Shown: positions 47,224 through 57,700 of the stretch, piece after piece
Numbering within the stretch: position 1 is the first letter of the stretch
How the letters are laid out: each line of letters starts with the position of its first letter
Origin: Ignavibacteriales bacterium
GTDB taxonomy: Bacteria; Bacteroidota; Ignavibacteria; Ignavibacteriales; Ignavibacteriaceae
Reading direction: 5' to 3'
NCBI GenBank assembly: GCA_016707115.1
Contig: JADJIH010000001.1
Span: forward strand, 1-64,000
DNA: 64,000 nt
The notes under the pieces: generated by a model
What the model was told of the DNA's origin: nothing
What the model saw: the letters and a program-made list of their open reading frames with translations, nothing else
Database searches by the model: none
Made by a program: the position numbers and the translations under genes

Positions 47224-48165
47224 ATGCAGGAAGAAAAATTAAGATTAGAAGATTTATTAGAATCTTCAAACTCAGCTAATGATGACGATAGAATTAATCA
47301 TGTTGCCATTATCGGAGCTGGAATTATGGGACAGGGTATTGCCCAAACTGTTGCCGGTATGGGGCTTGAAGTAACCATTGTTGAAGTTGATTCTGAAAAA
47401 TTAGAAATTGCAAAAGCTCAGCTTACTGAATCAATAGACAGAGAAATTAAAAGATGGGCAATGACAAAATCTGATAAAAAAGCAATCTTCAGCAGAATTA
47501 AATGGGCAACTGATACTAACTCGGTAAAGGATTCTGAGATCATCATCGAAGCAGTACAGGAAGACTTTGACCTTAAAGTAAGTGTATTTAAAGAACTTGA
47601 TAGGATTGCAAATCCGGAAACAATATTTGTATCAAACACATCTACGTTAAGCCTTACAAAAATATCGGAATCTATTTCTAAAGAAAGATCAACAAGGGTT
47701 ATTGGGATGCATTTTTTAAATCCTGTTCCAAAGATTCCAATGGTTGAACTTGTTAAAAGTCTTCACACTTCAAATGAAACAGTTTTAAAAGTTAAAGAGT
47801 TTGCTTCACGAATTGGTAAAACACCAGTTGAGGTTTATGAATATCCTGGGTTCATTACGACACGTGCAATTGTTCCACTGATTAATGAAGCAATGCATAT
47901 GTTACTAGAAGGAATTGCGACAGCTAAGGATATTGATACAGCTTTAAAACTCGGTTATAATTTTCAGTATGGTCCACTTGAGATGGCAGATTCTATGGGA
48001 TTGGATGAGGTTTTAACCTGGATGGAAACTTTATGGAATACGTTAGGTGAACCACGTTACAGACCAAATCCTATGATAAGGAAACTTGTACGTGAAAGAA
48101 AGCTTGGCAAAAAAACTGGCGAGGGAATTTTTAAATACGATGAACACGGAAACAAAATAAATTAA
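47224..48165 (+). CDS. 3-hydroxyacyl-CoA dehydrogenase
   Basis: A 313-residue NAD-dependent dehydrogenase for 3-hydroxyacyl-CoA or 3-hydroxybutyryl-CoA. The Rossmann motif G-A-G-I-M-G-Q-G-I-A (31-40) follows a 25-residue acidic N-terminal extension. Catalytic His is in G-M-H-F-L-N-P-V-P, Glu in L-V-E-L-V-K, and the C-terminal domain has G-Y-N-F-Q-Y-G-P-L-E-M-A-D. It probably works in fatty-acid or butanoate metabolism, upstream of acetate kinase by 40 bases. Confidence 0.92.
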   Translation: MQEEKLRLEDLLESSNSANDDDRINHVAIIGAGIMGQGIAQTVAGMGLEVTIVEVDSEKLEIAKAQLTESIDREIKRWAMTKSDKKAIFSRIKWATDTNSVKDSEIIIEAVQEDFDLKVSVFKELDRIANPETIFVSNTSTLSLTKISESISKERSTRVIGMHFLNPVPKIPMVELVKSLHTSNETVLKVKEFASRIGKTPVEVYEYPGFITTRAIVPLINEAMHMLLEGIATAKDIDTALKLGYNFQYGPLEMADSMGLDEVLTWMETLWNTLGEPRYRPNPMIRKLVRERKLGKKTGEGIFKYDEHGNKIN

Positions 48166-48205
48166 TTTCTTGTGGGGAAAGTAAAATAAAATTGGAAAAA
48201 ATATT

Positions 48206-49405
48206 ATGAAAGTATTAGTACTTAATAGCGGAAGTTCTTCAATTAAATATCAATTCTTTGATACAGAAAAAAAGATAGCATTAGCTAAAGGATTAGTTGA
48301 TAGAATAGGCATGTCTGGTGCGGTTCTTTCTCATCAACGATACGATGGCAATAACATTAAAATTGCAGGTGAAATTCTGGATCATCAAATTGCTGTTGAA
48401 TATGTTCTTGGAGTTATGCTAAGTAAAAACCATGGTGTTATTGATGATAAGAAAGATATTGATGCAGTTGGGCATCGTGTTGTTCATGGTGGTGAAACAT
48501 TTTCAGGTTCAGTTTTTATTACAGACGAAGTAGTAAAAGTATTGCAGGATAATATTGAACTTGCACCATTGCATAATCCACCAAACATAAAAGGTATTCA
48601 AGCCTGCCAGAGAATTTTACCAGATACTCCACAATGCGGCACTTTTGATACAGCATTCCATTCTCATATGCCTCCTAAGTCTTATTTGTATGGTATACCT
48701 TATGAACTTTATAAAAAATATAAAATTCGTCGTTATGGATTCCATGGCACATCGCATTTATATGTTTCTCAGCGCGCAGCAGCATTACTGAATAAAGACG
48801 TTAAAGATCTAAAAATAATAACAGCACATCTAGGTAATGGGTGTTCTATGGCCGCTGTAAAAAATGGATTATCGATGGATACCACGATGGGCTTTACTCC
48901 GCTGGAAGGACTATTGATGGGAACCCGTAGTGGAGATCTTGATCCATCCTTAATTTTATTTATTATGGGGAAGGAAGGGTTGACAGTTGGAGAAGCAAAT
49001 ACTTTACTTAACAAACATAGTGGTTTGATTGGTATAAGCGGTGAGAGTAGCGATATGCGAGAAATCCTTACCGCAGTAAAGGATAATCAGCAAAGAGCTA
49101 AGTGGGCATTTGAAATATTTTGTTATAGGATAAAAAAATATGTTGGGGCCTATGCCGCTGCTATGGGTGGCCTTGATGCTCTTGTATTTACAGGCGGAAT
49201 TGGTGAAAATTCCAAAGAGATTAGGGAAGAAGTTTGTAAAGAAATGGAGTTTTTAGGAATTCATCTGGATGATTTAAAAAATCAGAACAGTGATGAAATT
49301 ATCTCTGCCGAAAATTCTAAAGTTTCTGTGATGAGAATACCAACCAATGAAGAATTGGTTATAGCTCTTGATACAGCAAAAATAGTCTCTGAAATGCAAA
49401 AATAA
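48206..49405 (+). CDS. ackA: Acetate kinase
   Basis: A 399-residue enzyme converting acetyl phosphate and ADP to acetate and ATP. It has V-L-N-S-G-S-S-S-I-K-Y (N-terminal phosphate loop), V-G-H-R-V-V-H-G-G, R-R-Y-G-F-H-G-T-S-H, and F-T-G-G-I-G-E-N-S. No pta gene is adjacent. It implies fermentative acetate production. Confidence 0.97.
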   Translation: MKVLVLNSGSSSIKYQFFDTEKKIALAKGLVDRIGMSGAVLSHQRYDGNNIKIAGEILDHQIAVEYVLGVMLSKNHGVIDDKKDIDAVGHRVVHGGETFSGSVFITDEVVKVLQDNIELAPLHNPPNIKGIQACQRILPDTPQCGTFDTAFHSHMPPKSYLYGIPYELYKKYKIRRYGFHGTSHLYVSQRAAALLNKDVKDLKIITAHLGNGCSMAAVKNGLSMDTTMGFTPLEGLLMGTRSGDLDPSLILFIMGKEGLTVGEANTLLNKHSGLIGISGESSDMREILTAVKDNQQRAKWAFEIFCYRIKKYVGAYAAAMGGLDALVFTGGIGENSKEIREEVCKEMEFLGIHLDDLKNQNSDEIISAENSKVSVMRIPTNEELVIALDTAKIVSEMQK

Positions 49406-49434
49406 TTTTGATTATTAATTCCAAAGGTTGATGT

Positions 49435-50226
49435 ATGGATCTTGGAATCAAAGGCAAAGTTGCTTTAGTTACCGCTTCCAGTACTGGAATAGGAAAAGCA
49501 GTTGCGGAAGCTTTAGCAGAAGAAGGTTGTAACCTCGCAATTTGTTCCCGGACAAAAGAGGTTTTAATTGAAACAGCTCGTGATATAAAAAATAAATTTC
49601 ATATAGAACCATTTTGGGGAGTGTGCGATTTAAATCAGCATAAGGATATTGAAAATTTTTACGATGCTGTTAAAAATCATTTTGGTAAAGTAGACATACT
49701 CATTAATAATTGTGGCGGACCCATACCCGGATTTTTTCGGGATCTTTCAGAAGATGACTGGGATAATGCATTTAAGCAAGTTTTACTAAGCGTAGTTAGA
49801 TTTTCGAATCTTGTTGTTCCCAAAATGATTGAGCAGGAATGGGGAAGAATAGTTAACATAACTTCTATTGCGGTAAAGCAACCTGTACATAATTTAATGC
49901 TTTCAAATTCATTACGTGCTGGTGTAACAGGATTTGCTAAATCATTAAGCAACGAGTTTGGAAATAAAAATATTACTGTGAACAATGTAGCTCCCGGATA
50001 TACTTTAACCCATAGACTTTACGAACTTGCTGTTAATCGCGCAAAAACATCTGGTAAATCGCATGAAGAAATTTTGGTTGAAATGGCCAAGGATGTTCCG
50101 ATGAATCGATTAGGAGGTCCGGAAGAAATTGCTGCAATGGTAGTATTTCTTGCTTCACAAAAAGCAAGTTATATTACAGGTACAACTATTCAGGTTGATG
50201 GAGGATCAACAAGAGCTATCTTCTAG
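49435..50226 (+). CDS. SDR-family protein lacking the usual catalytic Tyr-Lys
   Basis: A 263-residue short-chain dehydrogenase-like protein. The cofactor motif is T-A-S-S-T-G-I-G-K (13-21), and N-N-C-G-G-P is the NNAG-type strand. Where SDR enzymes have Y-x-x-x-K, this one reads M-L-S-N-S-L-R-A-G, so the Tyr and Lys are missing, while a Ser in N-I-T-S-I remains. That matches a known BKR-like SDR subgroup without the standard tetrad. A reductase with altered chemistry or a binding role are both possible. Follows ackA by 29 bases. Confidence 0.85.
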   Translation: MDLGIKGKVALVTASSTGIGKAVAEALAEEGCNLAICSRTKEVLIETARDIKNKFHIEPFWGVCDLNQHKDIENFYDAVKNHFGKVDILINNCGGPIPGFFRDLSEDDWDNAFKQVLLSVVRFSNLVVPKMIEQEWGRIVNITSIAVKQPVHNLMLSNSLRAGVTGFAKSLSNEFGNKNITVNNVAPGYTLTHRLYELAVNRAKTSGKSHEEILVEMAKDVPMNRLGGPEEIAAMVVFLASQKASYITGTTIQVDGGSTRAIF

Positions 50227-50266
50227 TTTAGATGTAAGAATTAAAAGTTAAGAATTAAGATTTCAC

Positions 50267-50647
50267 ATGTTTGTATCCGAAAAAATAATTAGTTATGGTA
50301 ATCCGGTTTCTGAAAAATCATTTCAGTTTGCAATACGTATTCTAAAATTCTATAAACACAGCATCTCTAAAGAGAAGTCTCTAAAGCTCATATTCAAGCA
50401 AATTTTGAAATCAGGTACATCCATTGGAGCGAATGTTGCAGAATCTAAAAATGCCGTTTCAAAAGCTGATTTTATAAATAAACTTTCAATCGCTTTAAAG
50501 GAAGCTAGGGAAACTGAGTTTTGGTTAAAACTTTTGTATGAGAGTGATACAATTAAGAATAATGAATATGAAAGTCTGTCAGCAAATTGTGATGAGTTGA
50601 TTCGTTTACTTACTTCAATTATTAAAACATTAAAATCAAAATTATAG
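50267..50647 (+). CDS. Four-helix-bundle protein (23S rRNA IVP-like)
   Basis: A 126-residue helical protein of the four-helix-bundle family named after proteins found in 23S rRNA intervening sequences. It has K-S-F-Q-F-A-I-R-I, L-K-S-G-T-S-I-G-A-N-V-A-E-S, and E-A-R-E-T-E-F-W-L-K-L-L. It is free-standing; there is no rRNA gene here. Short A/T-rich direct repeats (GAATTAA/AAGAATTAAG-like) lie on both sides, common for this family. Function unknown. Confidence 0.9.
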   Translation: MFVSEKIISYGNPVSEKSFQFAIRILKFYKHSISKEKSLKLIFKQILKSGTSIGANVAESKNAVSKADFINKLSIALKEARETEFWLKLLYESDTIKNNEYESLSANCDELIRLLTSIIKTLKSKL

Positions 50648-50718
50648 ATTCCATTTAATTCTTAATAATTAATTCTAAATTCATAATTCAATTAACTTCC
50701 TCATAAGTAGAGGACAAT

Positions 50719-52269
50719 ATGAAAAATCAAATAGAGTTATCCATAACACCGGATGAAATTAATCTTCCGGGAATCCTTTCTTTAAAATCATCTCAGGAAC
50801 TTAAACTTGAGAATGAAAAAATCTCAGCCGTTATTCCATTAAGGAAATCAATTGATGCGCGAAGTAAACACATTGTATTTAGAATTTTGGTTGATGTTTA
50901 TATTGATGAAAAGCCTGAAGAGAAAAAAACAATTAAGTACAATCCCGTTACTGATGTTAAGAAAGTAATAATTGTTGGGTTTGGGCCCGCCGGAATGTTT
51001 GCTGCTTTGAAGCTAATTGAACTTGGAATTAAACCAATAATTGTTGAACGCGGAAAAGATGTACAGGAAAGAAGACGTGATATTAGAGCCATCCAACAGG
51101 ATCATATCGTTAATCCCGATTCTAATTATTGTTTCGGTGAAGGCGGGGCAGGTGCTTACAGTGATGGTAAACTTTATACTCGTTCTACTAAACGAGGTGA
51201 CATTACAAAAATTCTTGATATATTAATTCAGCATGGAGCAGATGCTGAAATTGCTGTAGATACACATCCGCATATTGGTTCTAACAAGCTTCCTAAAATC
51301 GTGGCAGCGATAAGACAAACAATTCTTGATAACGGTGGTGAAATTCATTTTAATTCCAGAGTTGAAGACTTTTTATTAATAGATAGAAAAATTACAGGAG
51401 TTAGAATTAATACCAGGCAGGAAATTTTTGGTGATGCGGTAATTCTTGCAACGGGTCATTCAGCTCGTGATATTTATTATCTACTACACAAGAAAAAAAT
51501 CAGAATTGATCCAAAACCATTTGCAATGGGTGTCCGAATTGAACATCCGCAAGCATTAATAAATGAAATTCGATATCATACCAAAGAAACTCATCCAAAT
51601 CTTCCCGCAGCAGGTTACACTTTAGTTACAGAAGTTGAAGATAGAGGCGTTTATTCTTTTTGTATGTGCCCCGGCGGCATAATTGTTCCTGCAGCAACAG
51701 CGCCGGAAGAAATTGTTGTAAACGGAATGTCCTTATCAAAAAGAAATTCTCCCTTTGCAAACTCCGGATTTGTAGTTGAGGTAACGAAGCAGGAATGGAC
51801 AAAGTTTGAAAAGTATCAGCCGTTTGCAGCATTACTACTGCAGGAAGAACTAGAGCAGAAGGCTTTTCTATTAGCAAACGAAACTCAGAGTGCACCGGCT
51901 CAGCGAGTAACAGATTTTGTAGCTGAAAAAGTTTCTTCATCTTTACCAAAGTGTTCTTACATCCCTGGTTTAACTTCTGCTCCTTTACATAAAGAGCTTC
52001 CTTCCTTTATTGCTTTAAGATTGAGGAAAGCTTTGTTCAATTTTGATAGGAAGATGCATGGTTATTATACAGAAGATGCTGTTTTAGTTGGTGTTGAAAC
52101 GAGAACAAGTTCACCTATAAGAATTCCGCGGGATAGAGAGACTTTGATGCATCCAGAAATAGTGGGATTTTTCCCTTGTGGCGAAGGTGCTGGTTATGCG
52201 GGAGGAATAATTTCTGCTGCAATTGATGGTGAAAATTGTGCTGTTGCTGCAGAAAGATTTCTTAGATAG
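50719..52269 (+). CDS. FAD-dependent oxidoreductase, COG2509-like
   Basis: A 516-residue flavoprotein. After a 90-residue N-terminal domain comes the FAD fold V-G-F-G-P-A-G-M-F-A (near residues 93-102), E-R-G-K-D-V, and the family phrase C-F-G-E-G-G-A-G-A-Y-S-D-G-K-L. The C-terminal part has F-C-M-C-P-G-G and P-C-G-E-G-A-G-Y-A-G-G-I. The family is often annotated as an uncharacterised NAD(FAD)-dependent dehydrogenase; the substrate is unknown. SD GAGGA precedes the ATG. Confidence 0.9.
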   Translation: MKNQIELSITPDEINLPGILSLKSSQELKLENEKISAVIPLRKSIDARSKHIVFRILVDVYIDEKPEEKKTIKYNPVTDVKKVIIVGFGPAGMFAALKLIELGIKPIIVERGKDVQERRRDIRAIQQDHIVNPDSNYCFGEGGAGAYSDGKLYTRSTKRGDITKILDILIQHGADAEIAVDTHPHIGSNKLPKIVAAIRQTILDNGGEIHFNSRVEDFLLIDRKITGVRINTRQEIFGDAVILATGHSARDIYYLLHKKKIRIDPKPFAMGVRIEHPQALINEIRYHTKETHPNLPAAGYTLVTEVEDRGVYSFCMCPGGIIVPAATAPEEIVVNGMSLSKRNSPFANSGFVVEVTKQEWTKFEKYQPFAALLLQEELEQKAFLLANETQSAPAQRVTDFVAEKVSSSLPKCSYIPGLTSAPLHKELPSFIALRLRKALFNFDRKMHGYYTEDAVLVGVETRTSSPIRIPRDRETLMHPEIVGFFPCGEGAGYAGGIISAAIDGENCAVAAERFLR

Positions 52270-52306
52270 TCAAGTAATTCAAATATATTTTATTTTAAAG
52301 TAAGTT

Positions 52307-52762
52307 CTAATCTTCAACCCTATTTGCTTTTACTCTGATTTCAAACTTCTTGGTTAATTTATTTTCACTCATCTGCAAATCCACTTTTGTGCCTTTTTTA
52401 TGTAAATGAAAATCGAAAGTTGTAACAGTATCAATTGAAAATCCGTTCCCAAGAGAATTTGAAATGAACATATCAATTTCTTTTCTGATAGCGGGTTCTG
52501 TATCAAAAATTTTTGTAGCCTCAGTTTGATATACTCCGTTTAAATCTGCAACAAATATCATGGTATTATTGCTGGTTTTGTAATAAATACATTGCATATC
52601 AGGATTACTATTATCTTTATGAACAGGTGCACCGTATTTTTTTATCACTTCGCTTTGTTTTTTGCCAATCATATCATGCACTTGAATATTCTGTGCGGCT
52701 GTTGAAACTGAAAAAAAGAATATGTGCAATAAACATATGCTGAGTGAAATAGTCTTTTTCAT
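52307..52762 (-). CDS. Secreted small protein of unknown function
   Basis: A 151-residue protein with a signal peptide ending near S-T-A-A-Q. The mature part begins with M-I-G-K-K-Q-S-E-V-I-K-K-Y-G-A-P, which resembles the SmpA/BamE-type lipoprotein start (G-x-x-x-x-x-V-x-x-x-x-G-x-P), although no lipobox Cys is present. The start at 52762 is preferred over one four codons upstream because GGAG precedes it. No catalytic motif seen. Confidence 0.7.
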   Translation of the reverse strand: MKKTISLSICLLHIFFFSVSTAAQNIQVHDMIGKKQSEVIKKYGAPVHKDNSNPDMQCIYYKTSNNTMIFVADLNGVYQTEATKIFDTEPAIRKEIDMFISNSLGNGFSIDTVTTFDFHLHKKGTKVDLQMSENKLTKKFEIRVKANRVED

Positions 52763-53021
52763 AACAATCTCCAATAAAGTAATAAAATGATTTAATGATC
52801 AAATGACTTTGGAATTGATTATAGATTTGAGAACCCTTGGACCAGAGTAGAGTGGAAATAAGCCGATAGAAATTATTTTTTAACATTTCAAGATCAGCTA
52901 AAAATTTGTTGATTAATTTTAATCCTTTTAACTCAAAATGTCAATCAATTTATTATTTGCAAAAAAATGGCTCATTGCTGAGCCATTAAAAAATTATTAA
53001 AAAGAGTTTTAGAATTTAATT

Positions 53022-54716
53022 CTACTGAAGTAGTATCATTTTTCTTGTGGAATTAAAAGTGCCGGAAGACAGTTTATAAAAATAGATTCCGCTGGTTAAT
53101 TGTGTAGCATCCAGCTCAACACTATAAATTCCCGGTGATTTTTGTTCATCCACTAAGGTTTTAATTTCATTTCCAAGCACATCATATACTTTTATAGAAA
53201 TTAAACCCTCTACTGGAACTTGATAATTTATTACTGTTCTTGGATTAAAAGGATTAGGATAATTCTGTTCAAGTACAAATTCTTTTGGTGTTCCTAAATC
53301 AACTGCAACAACATTTAAGTATTCAAATGATCCATCAAAATCAACCTGTTTAAGACGATAGTAATAGAAGCCCGAACTGACGGATTCATCTAAATAGCTG
53401 TAAACATTTCTGGTTGTGGATGTTCCATTTCCGCCAATAAAAAATATATTCTCATAAGTTGCACCGTCTGTACTTCTTTGAATAGTAAATCCTGAATTAT
53501 TTGTTTCAGTAGCTGTATACCAATCCAGTCTTACTTTCCCTTCCACTATTGTAGCATTGAATGAAATTAATTCTACAGGAACTATTGTTGGAGTGAATCG
53601 ATAAATCTTTCCATTAAATGACACGAGATAGAGTTCATTATTTTCATCAACACCAAAAGAAGTTATGGAGCCTGGTGCCGTTGTTATTTGTGTACTTGTA
53701 GCAGGATTTATACCATCATAATCAATTGCCCAAACTCGCGCACTTACATAATCTCCACAAATATATTTTCCATAAAGTTCCGGAACATTCTCACCGCGAT
53801 AAACATATCCGCCAGAAATTGAAAAACCGAGCGAGTGTGAATATTCCCAAATAGGATTTTCATAAACTCCATTACATCCGCTTAAGTTGTATGGATGATT
53901 TCCTTCATAACATCTCCAGCCATAATTTTTTCCATTCTGAATAATATCAACTTCTTCCCAATCACCTTGCCCTACATCTCCGGCCCACAACCATCCGGTA
54001 ACTGGATCAAAACTAAATCTCCATGTGTTTCGCAATCCCCAGGCATAAATTTCTTTTCTGATATTTACGTTTGTACTATCAACAAAAGGATTATCCGCTG
54101 GTATTCCATAATTAAGAGGCACTTGAGGATTATCAACATCAATTCGAATTATTTTGCCAAGGAGATTTGTAATGTTTTGTGCATTGTTTTGCGGATCACC
54201 ACCAGAACCACCATCACCAGCAGCAATATATAAGTTGCCATCCGGACCAAATGCCACGCATCCGCCATTATGATTTGAATATGGCTGATCATATGTAAGC
54301 AGAATTAGTTCTGAGTTTTTATCTGCGGAATCAGGATTAGTTGAAGAAACACTAAATCTTGAAATAATTGTTCTAAGCGGACTTGGAGCAGTGTAATTAA
54401 CATAAAAGTATCCATTAGTTTCATAATTAGGATGAAAGGCTAATCCTAACAATCCGGTTTCACCACCTGAAGTAACACGATCAGTAATGTTCAGAAAAGT
54501 TTTTGTTGTATTTACTGTTGATTGATTCGGAAAAACTTTAATTACTCCACTTCTCTCAACTGCAAATAATCTATCTGATCCATCGCCAGCATTTTGAAGA
54601 TCGAGAGCACTTGAAAAAGTTAAGTTAGGGAATGCAACTTCAAAATTATATTGAGCATAGTTTGTATACTGTATTAGTATCAGTAACAGAATTACATAAT
54701 TCGTTTTTTTTATCAT
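53022..54716 (-). CDS. T9SS-secreted PQQ-dependent sugar dehydrogenase-like protein
   Basis: A 564-residue protein with a signal peptide (to about Y-A-Q), a glucose/sorbosone dehydrogenase beta-propeller (residues about 25-375), a Fn3-like linker and a T9SS sorting domain (Q-N-Y-P-N-P-F-N-P-R, ending R-K-M-I-L-L-Q). Propeller hallmarks are G-L-L-G-L-A-F-H-P-N-Y, S-N-H-N-G-G, A-A-G-D-G-G-S-G-G-D-P and G-L-R-N-T-W-R-F-S-F-D. It would oxidise sugars outside the cell. The ATG overlaps the reconstructed stop of the glycosidase gene (ATGA), so the two are probably translated in sequence. Confidence 0.87.
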   Translation of the reverse strand: MIKKTNYVILLLILIQYTNYAQYNFEVAFPNLTFSSALDLQNAGDGSDRLFAVERSGVIKVFPNQSTVNTTKTFLNITDRVTSGGETGLLGLAFHPNYETNGYFYVNYTAPSPLRTIISRFSVSSTNPDSADKNSELILLTYDQPYSNHNGGCVAFGPDGNLYIAAGDGGSGGDPQNNAQNITNLLGKIIRIDVDNPQVPLNYGIPADNPFVDSTNVNIRKEIYAWGLRNTWRFSFDPVTGWLWAGDVGQGDWEEVDIIQNGKNYGWRCYEGNHPYNLSGCNGVYENPIWEYSHSLGFSISGGYVYRGENVPELYGKYICGDYVSARVWAIDYDGINPATSTQITTAPGSITSFGVDENNELYLVSFNGKIYRFTPTIVPVELISFNATIVEGKVRLDWYTATETNNSGFTIQRSTDGATYENIFFIGGNGTSTTRNVYSYLDESVSSGFYYYRLKQVDFDGSFEYLNVVAVDLGTPKEFVLEQNYPNPFNPRTVINYQVPVEGLISIKVYDVLGNEIKTLVDEQKSPGIYSVELDATQLTSGIYFYKLSSGTFNSTRKMILLQ

Positions 54717-57700
54717 GGTTTTGCCTTCTTTTTAGTTTTTGTTTTTTTACTTGTTACTTTTTTCTTTCCTTTATTTACTGCCTTTTCTTTTTTCTCTTTG
54801 TTTTTTCTCACTATCTTTTTTTGATTTTACTTTGGTCACTTTTTTCTTTTTTCGCACAACTTTTTTGGCAATGCTTTTTTAGTCGGTTTAGCTTTCTTAA
54901 AGATTTTAACTTCAGGTATTGAAACCAGATTTTCAACTTTGTAATCGCTTTTCAAAACTCGCTGGATTACTAAAGAATAATTTTCAAAAGTAGTCTTGAA
55001 TGAATCCCAAAAGCTTTTTTAGATAATTTGTCCTTAACAGTATTTTGTGAGATTAGGTTAAAACACGAAATTATAAACTGCCATTTTACAAGTTCTTCGA
55101 TTCTTTCTTTGTTAAAGTATCTAATATTTTCATATTCATTAATCTGAACAAAAGAACTAATTACATCATTCTCAAACAGTTTTATAAAGTATCTATCCGC
55201 ATCATCAGTAAAAGAAAAATTCGAATCAAATAAAATCTTACTTAGTTCATAACTTTGGCCCGGATCATCATATCTTAAGAATCCATGTATTTCAAACAAA
55301 GGTTTCCACAATAAAAGTTCATCAAACAAGATATTCTTAGAATTTGTTGCTTCCACAGAATTCAATATCCTGAAAAGAATTTTATTTAACAATAGAAATG
55401 ACAATATCTTCTTTCGTTCATTATCATCTTCAGGAGATATAATTGGCTTAATTTCTAAACTCCATTTTGCTGGCCGTTTTGCTGAAGAGATTTCTAAAAA
55501 CAATTTGTTAAAATCATTTATCGTCGAAATATCAGATTGAATTTGAATAATCAAGTCCTGCAGAGAGGTATTAAGTGATTTTATTTTACTGAGATTAGTA
55601 ATTATTCTAGTTATTTCTTCATCAATAACAGGAATCTCAATTTCATCTTTACTTTTAATATCTAACGCTAAAAGCAATCTGCTAAACTTTATTGAAGTGA
55701 AAAGATGAGCTAGTGAATTGTGGAATGGTGCAAGGTTCATTTCGCTTAAGGCACGCTCAATAGAGTTAACGCCTCTTCCATTAAGTTGATCACAAAGTAC
55801 TTTATATCTTCCATCAGCATCATAAACTTCTCTAAAATCCAATAAAACTTTTCTCTGATAACCCATAAGATGAAATGAAAATCCTGCAGAACTTAATTGA
55901 GAACCTGAGACTATAAACTCAAGTTGTTGAATGTAATCCTTAAAGATATAGTAAAAACCGTAACCTGAATTTATTCCAAGTGATTTATCAATCGTAGTAG
56001 TACTTGTTCTGCCTTCTTCACCGTAAGCACGTTCACAACTGGAATTAATTGTACCGATTGCTTCACTGTAAGAGTTATTGTAAATAACGAGTGATACTTC
56101 ATTCCCGCTTCTATTTGTAAATGCGAAAACATTTTCATTACAGATACCATGCGGATCTATAAAATCATATAATTCAAAATTATCAACCTGACTGAATAGG
56201 TATCTTTTTTTTGTTAATGGAAAGAGTTCTTTTTCATGCCTTATAACTAAATTCTCATCAGTAAATTCATTGTAGTAAGCTCGTTTGTATTCCATTCCAT
56301 ATTTTTCAGAAAGACCTTCAACCTGTCCGTGTGCAAACATTGGCAAGCCAGGTAATGTTATAAGCATTGTTGCAACGCCAAAATATTTATCGCCTTTACC
56401 AAATTGATTTATCGCAGTTTCTTCATCAGGATTGCTCATAAAGTTTACATAGCGTTTTAAGATTTCCGGATTGAATGCAAGCGTGTTCTTAATAAGCAGC
56501 TTGTACTTTTCATTTTCTTCTTTCATAAACATATGCATAAACGCACTGTTATAAACGCGATGCATTCCAAGTGTGCGAACAAAATATCCTTCCATCAACC
56601 AGAAAGCCTCAGCAAGTAAAAGAGTGTTTGGCATTTCTGCATTTATTCTATCAACAACTTCTCGCCAGAATTCCTCCGGCATAATTGCATCGAACTGTGA
56701 ACGAGTCATTGCATAATCAGAGCGCGATGGAATTGCTCCACCGGAACCGGGAATAGGAAACCATAATCTTTGATAATGTTTTTTTGCAAGCGTCATCGCA
56801 GCATCAAATCTTATAATCGGAGTTTTACGTGCAACGTGCATAATTGTTTGAATAAGAGATTCACGTACTTCTGCTTTCATTAAATCCAACTGAGCAGTAT
56901 CATTCCACGGCATATTTGTTCCATCGTTACCGTGATAAATGTATGTGCGATCACCGGTAAATTTATCAAGTCTTTCAAACACAACTGCCGCATCTGTTTT
57001 TGAGTAATACTGATCTTCAACTCTTACTTCAACGCGATCATCATCGGAAAGATTTATTCCTGTGAACTTATAATTTGGATAAGGCGGAACTTTATTCTGA
57101 ATAAAGTACTCTGGTTTTTCTGTAACCCACTTGGAATAAATGCCGGTATGATTTGGAACCATATCGCTCGATAGTCTTATTCCGCGCTTCCATGCACGTA
57201 CTTTTAAATTCTCAAAAGCAGATTCGCCGCCAAGTTCATTTGCAATTACATAATCATACAAAGAGTATGCAGAAGATGCAGCTTCAGGATTTCCCATCAT
57301 CTGTTTTATTTTTCTGGATGCTGAACTTCTTTCCCAGATTCCAATTAACCATAAAGCGGTAAAATTCCAGCGGGCAAGTGTATCAAGTTCTGCATCTGGA
57401 ATTTCGTCCAGTCTTTTAATTTCTCTTTCGTATTTTTTTGTAAGCTGATGCATCCATACAAAAGCATTTTTTGCAATCATCACAACCCGCGGCATCCAAT
57501 CAATATCAACAGTAAATCTATTTACTTCAAGCTGATAATATTCAAACTCTTCAGGCGAAAGTTTTTTGCCTTCTTTAAGTTTTGATTTTAATGATTCAAA
57601 ATATTTATGATCAAATTCGTAAGAGGGAACGGGAGGCGTTCCTTTTTCTCCACCGCCGTGCTGAACAAACAATTTGTAATCTTCGTGAATAAGATCTTTA

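Noticed and set aside
50267..50647. Intervening sequence of a 23S rRNA gene
   Set aside because: The four-helix-bundle gene has protein genes on both sides and no rRNA sequence is visible.
54632..54922. Plus-strand open frame very rich in Phe and Leu
   Set aside because: It is the mirror image of the lysine-rich tail of the glycosidase on the minus strand; poly-A codons read backwards give Phe-rich peptides.
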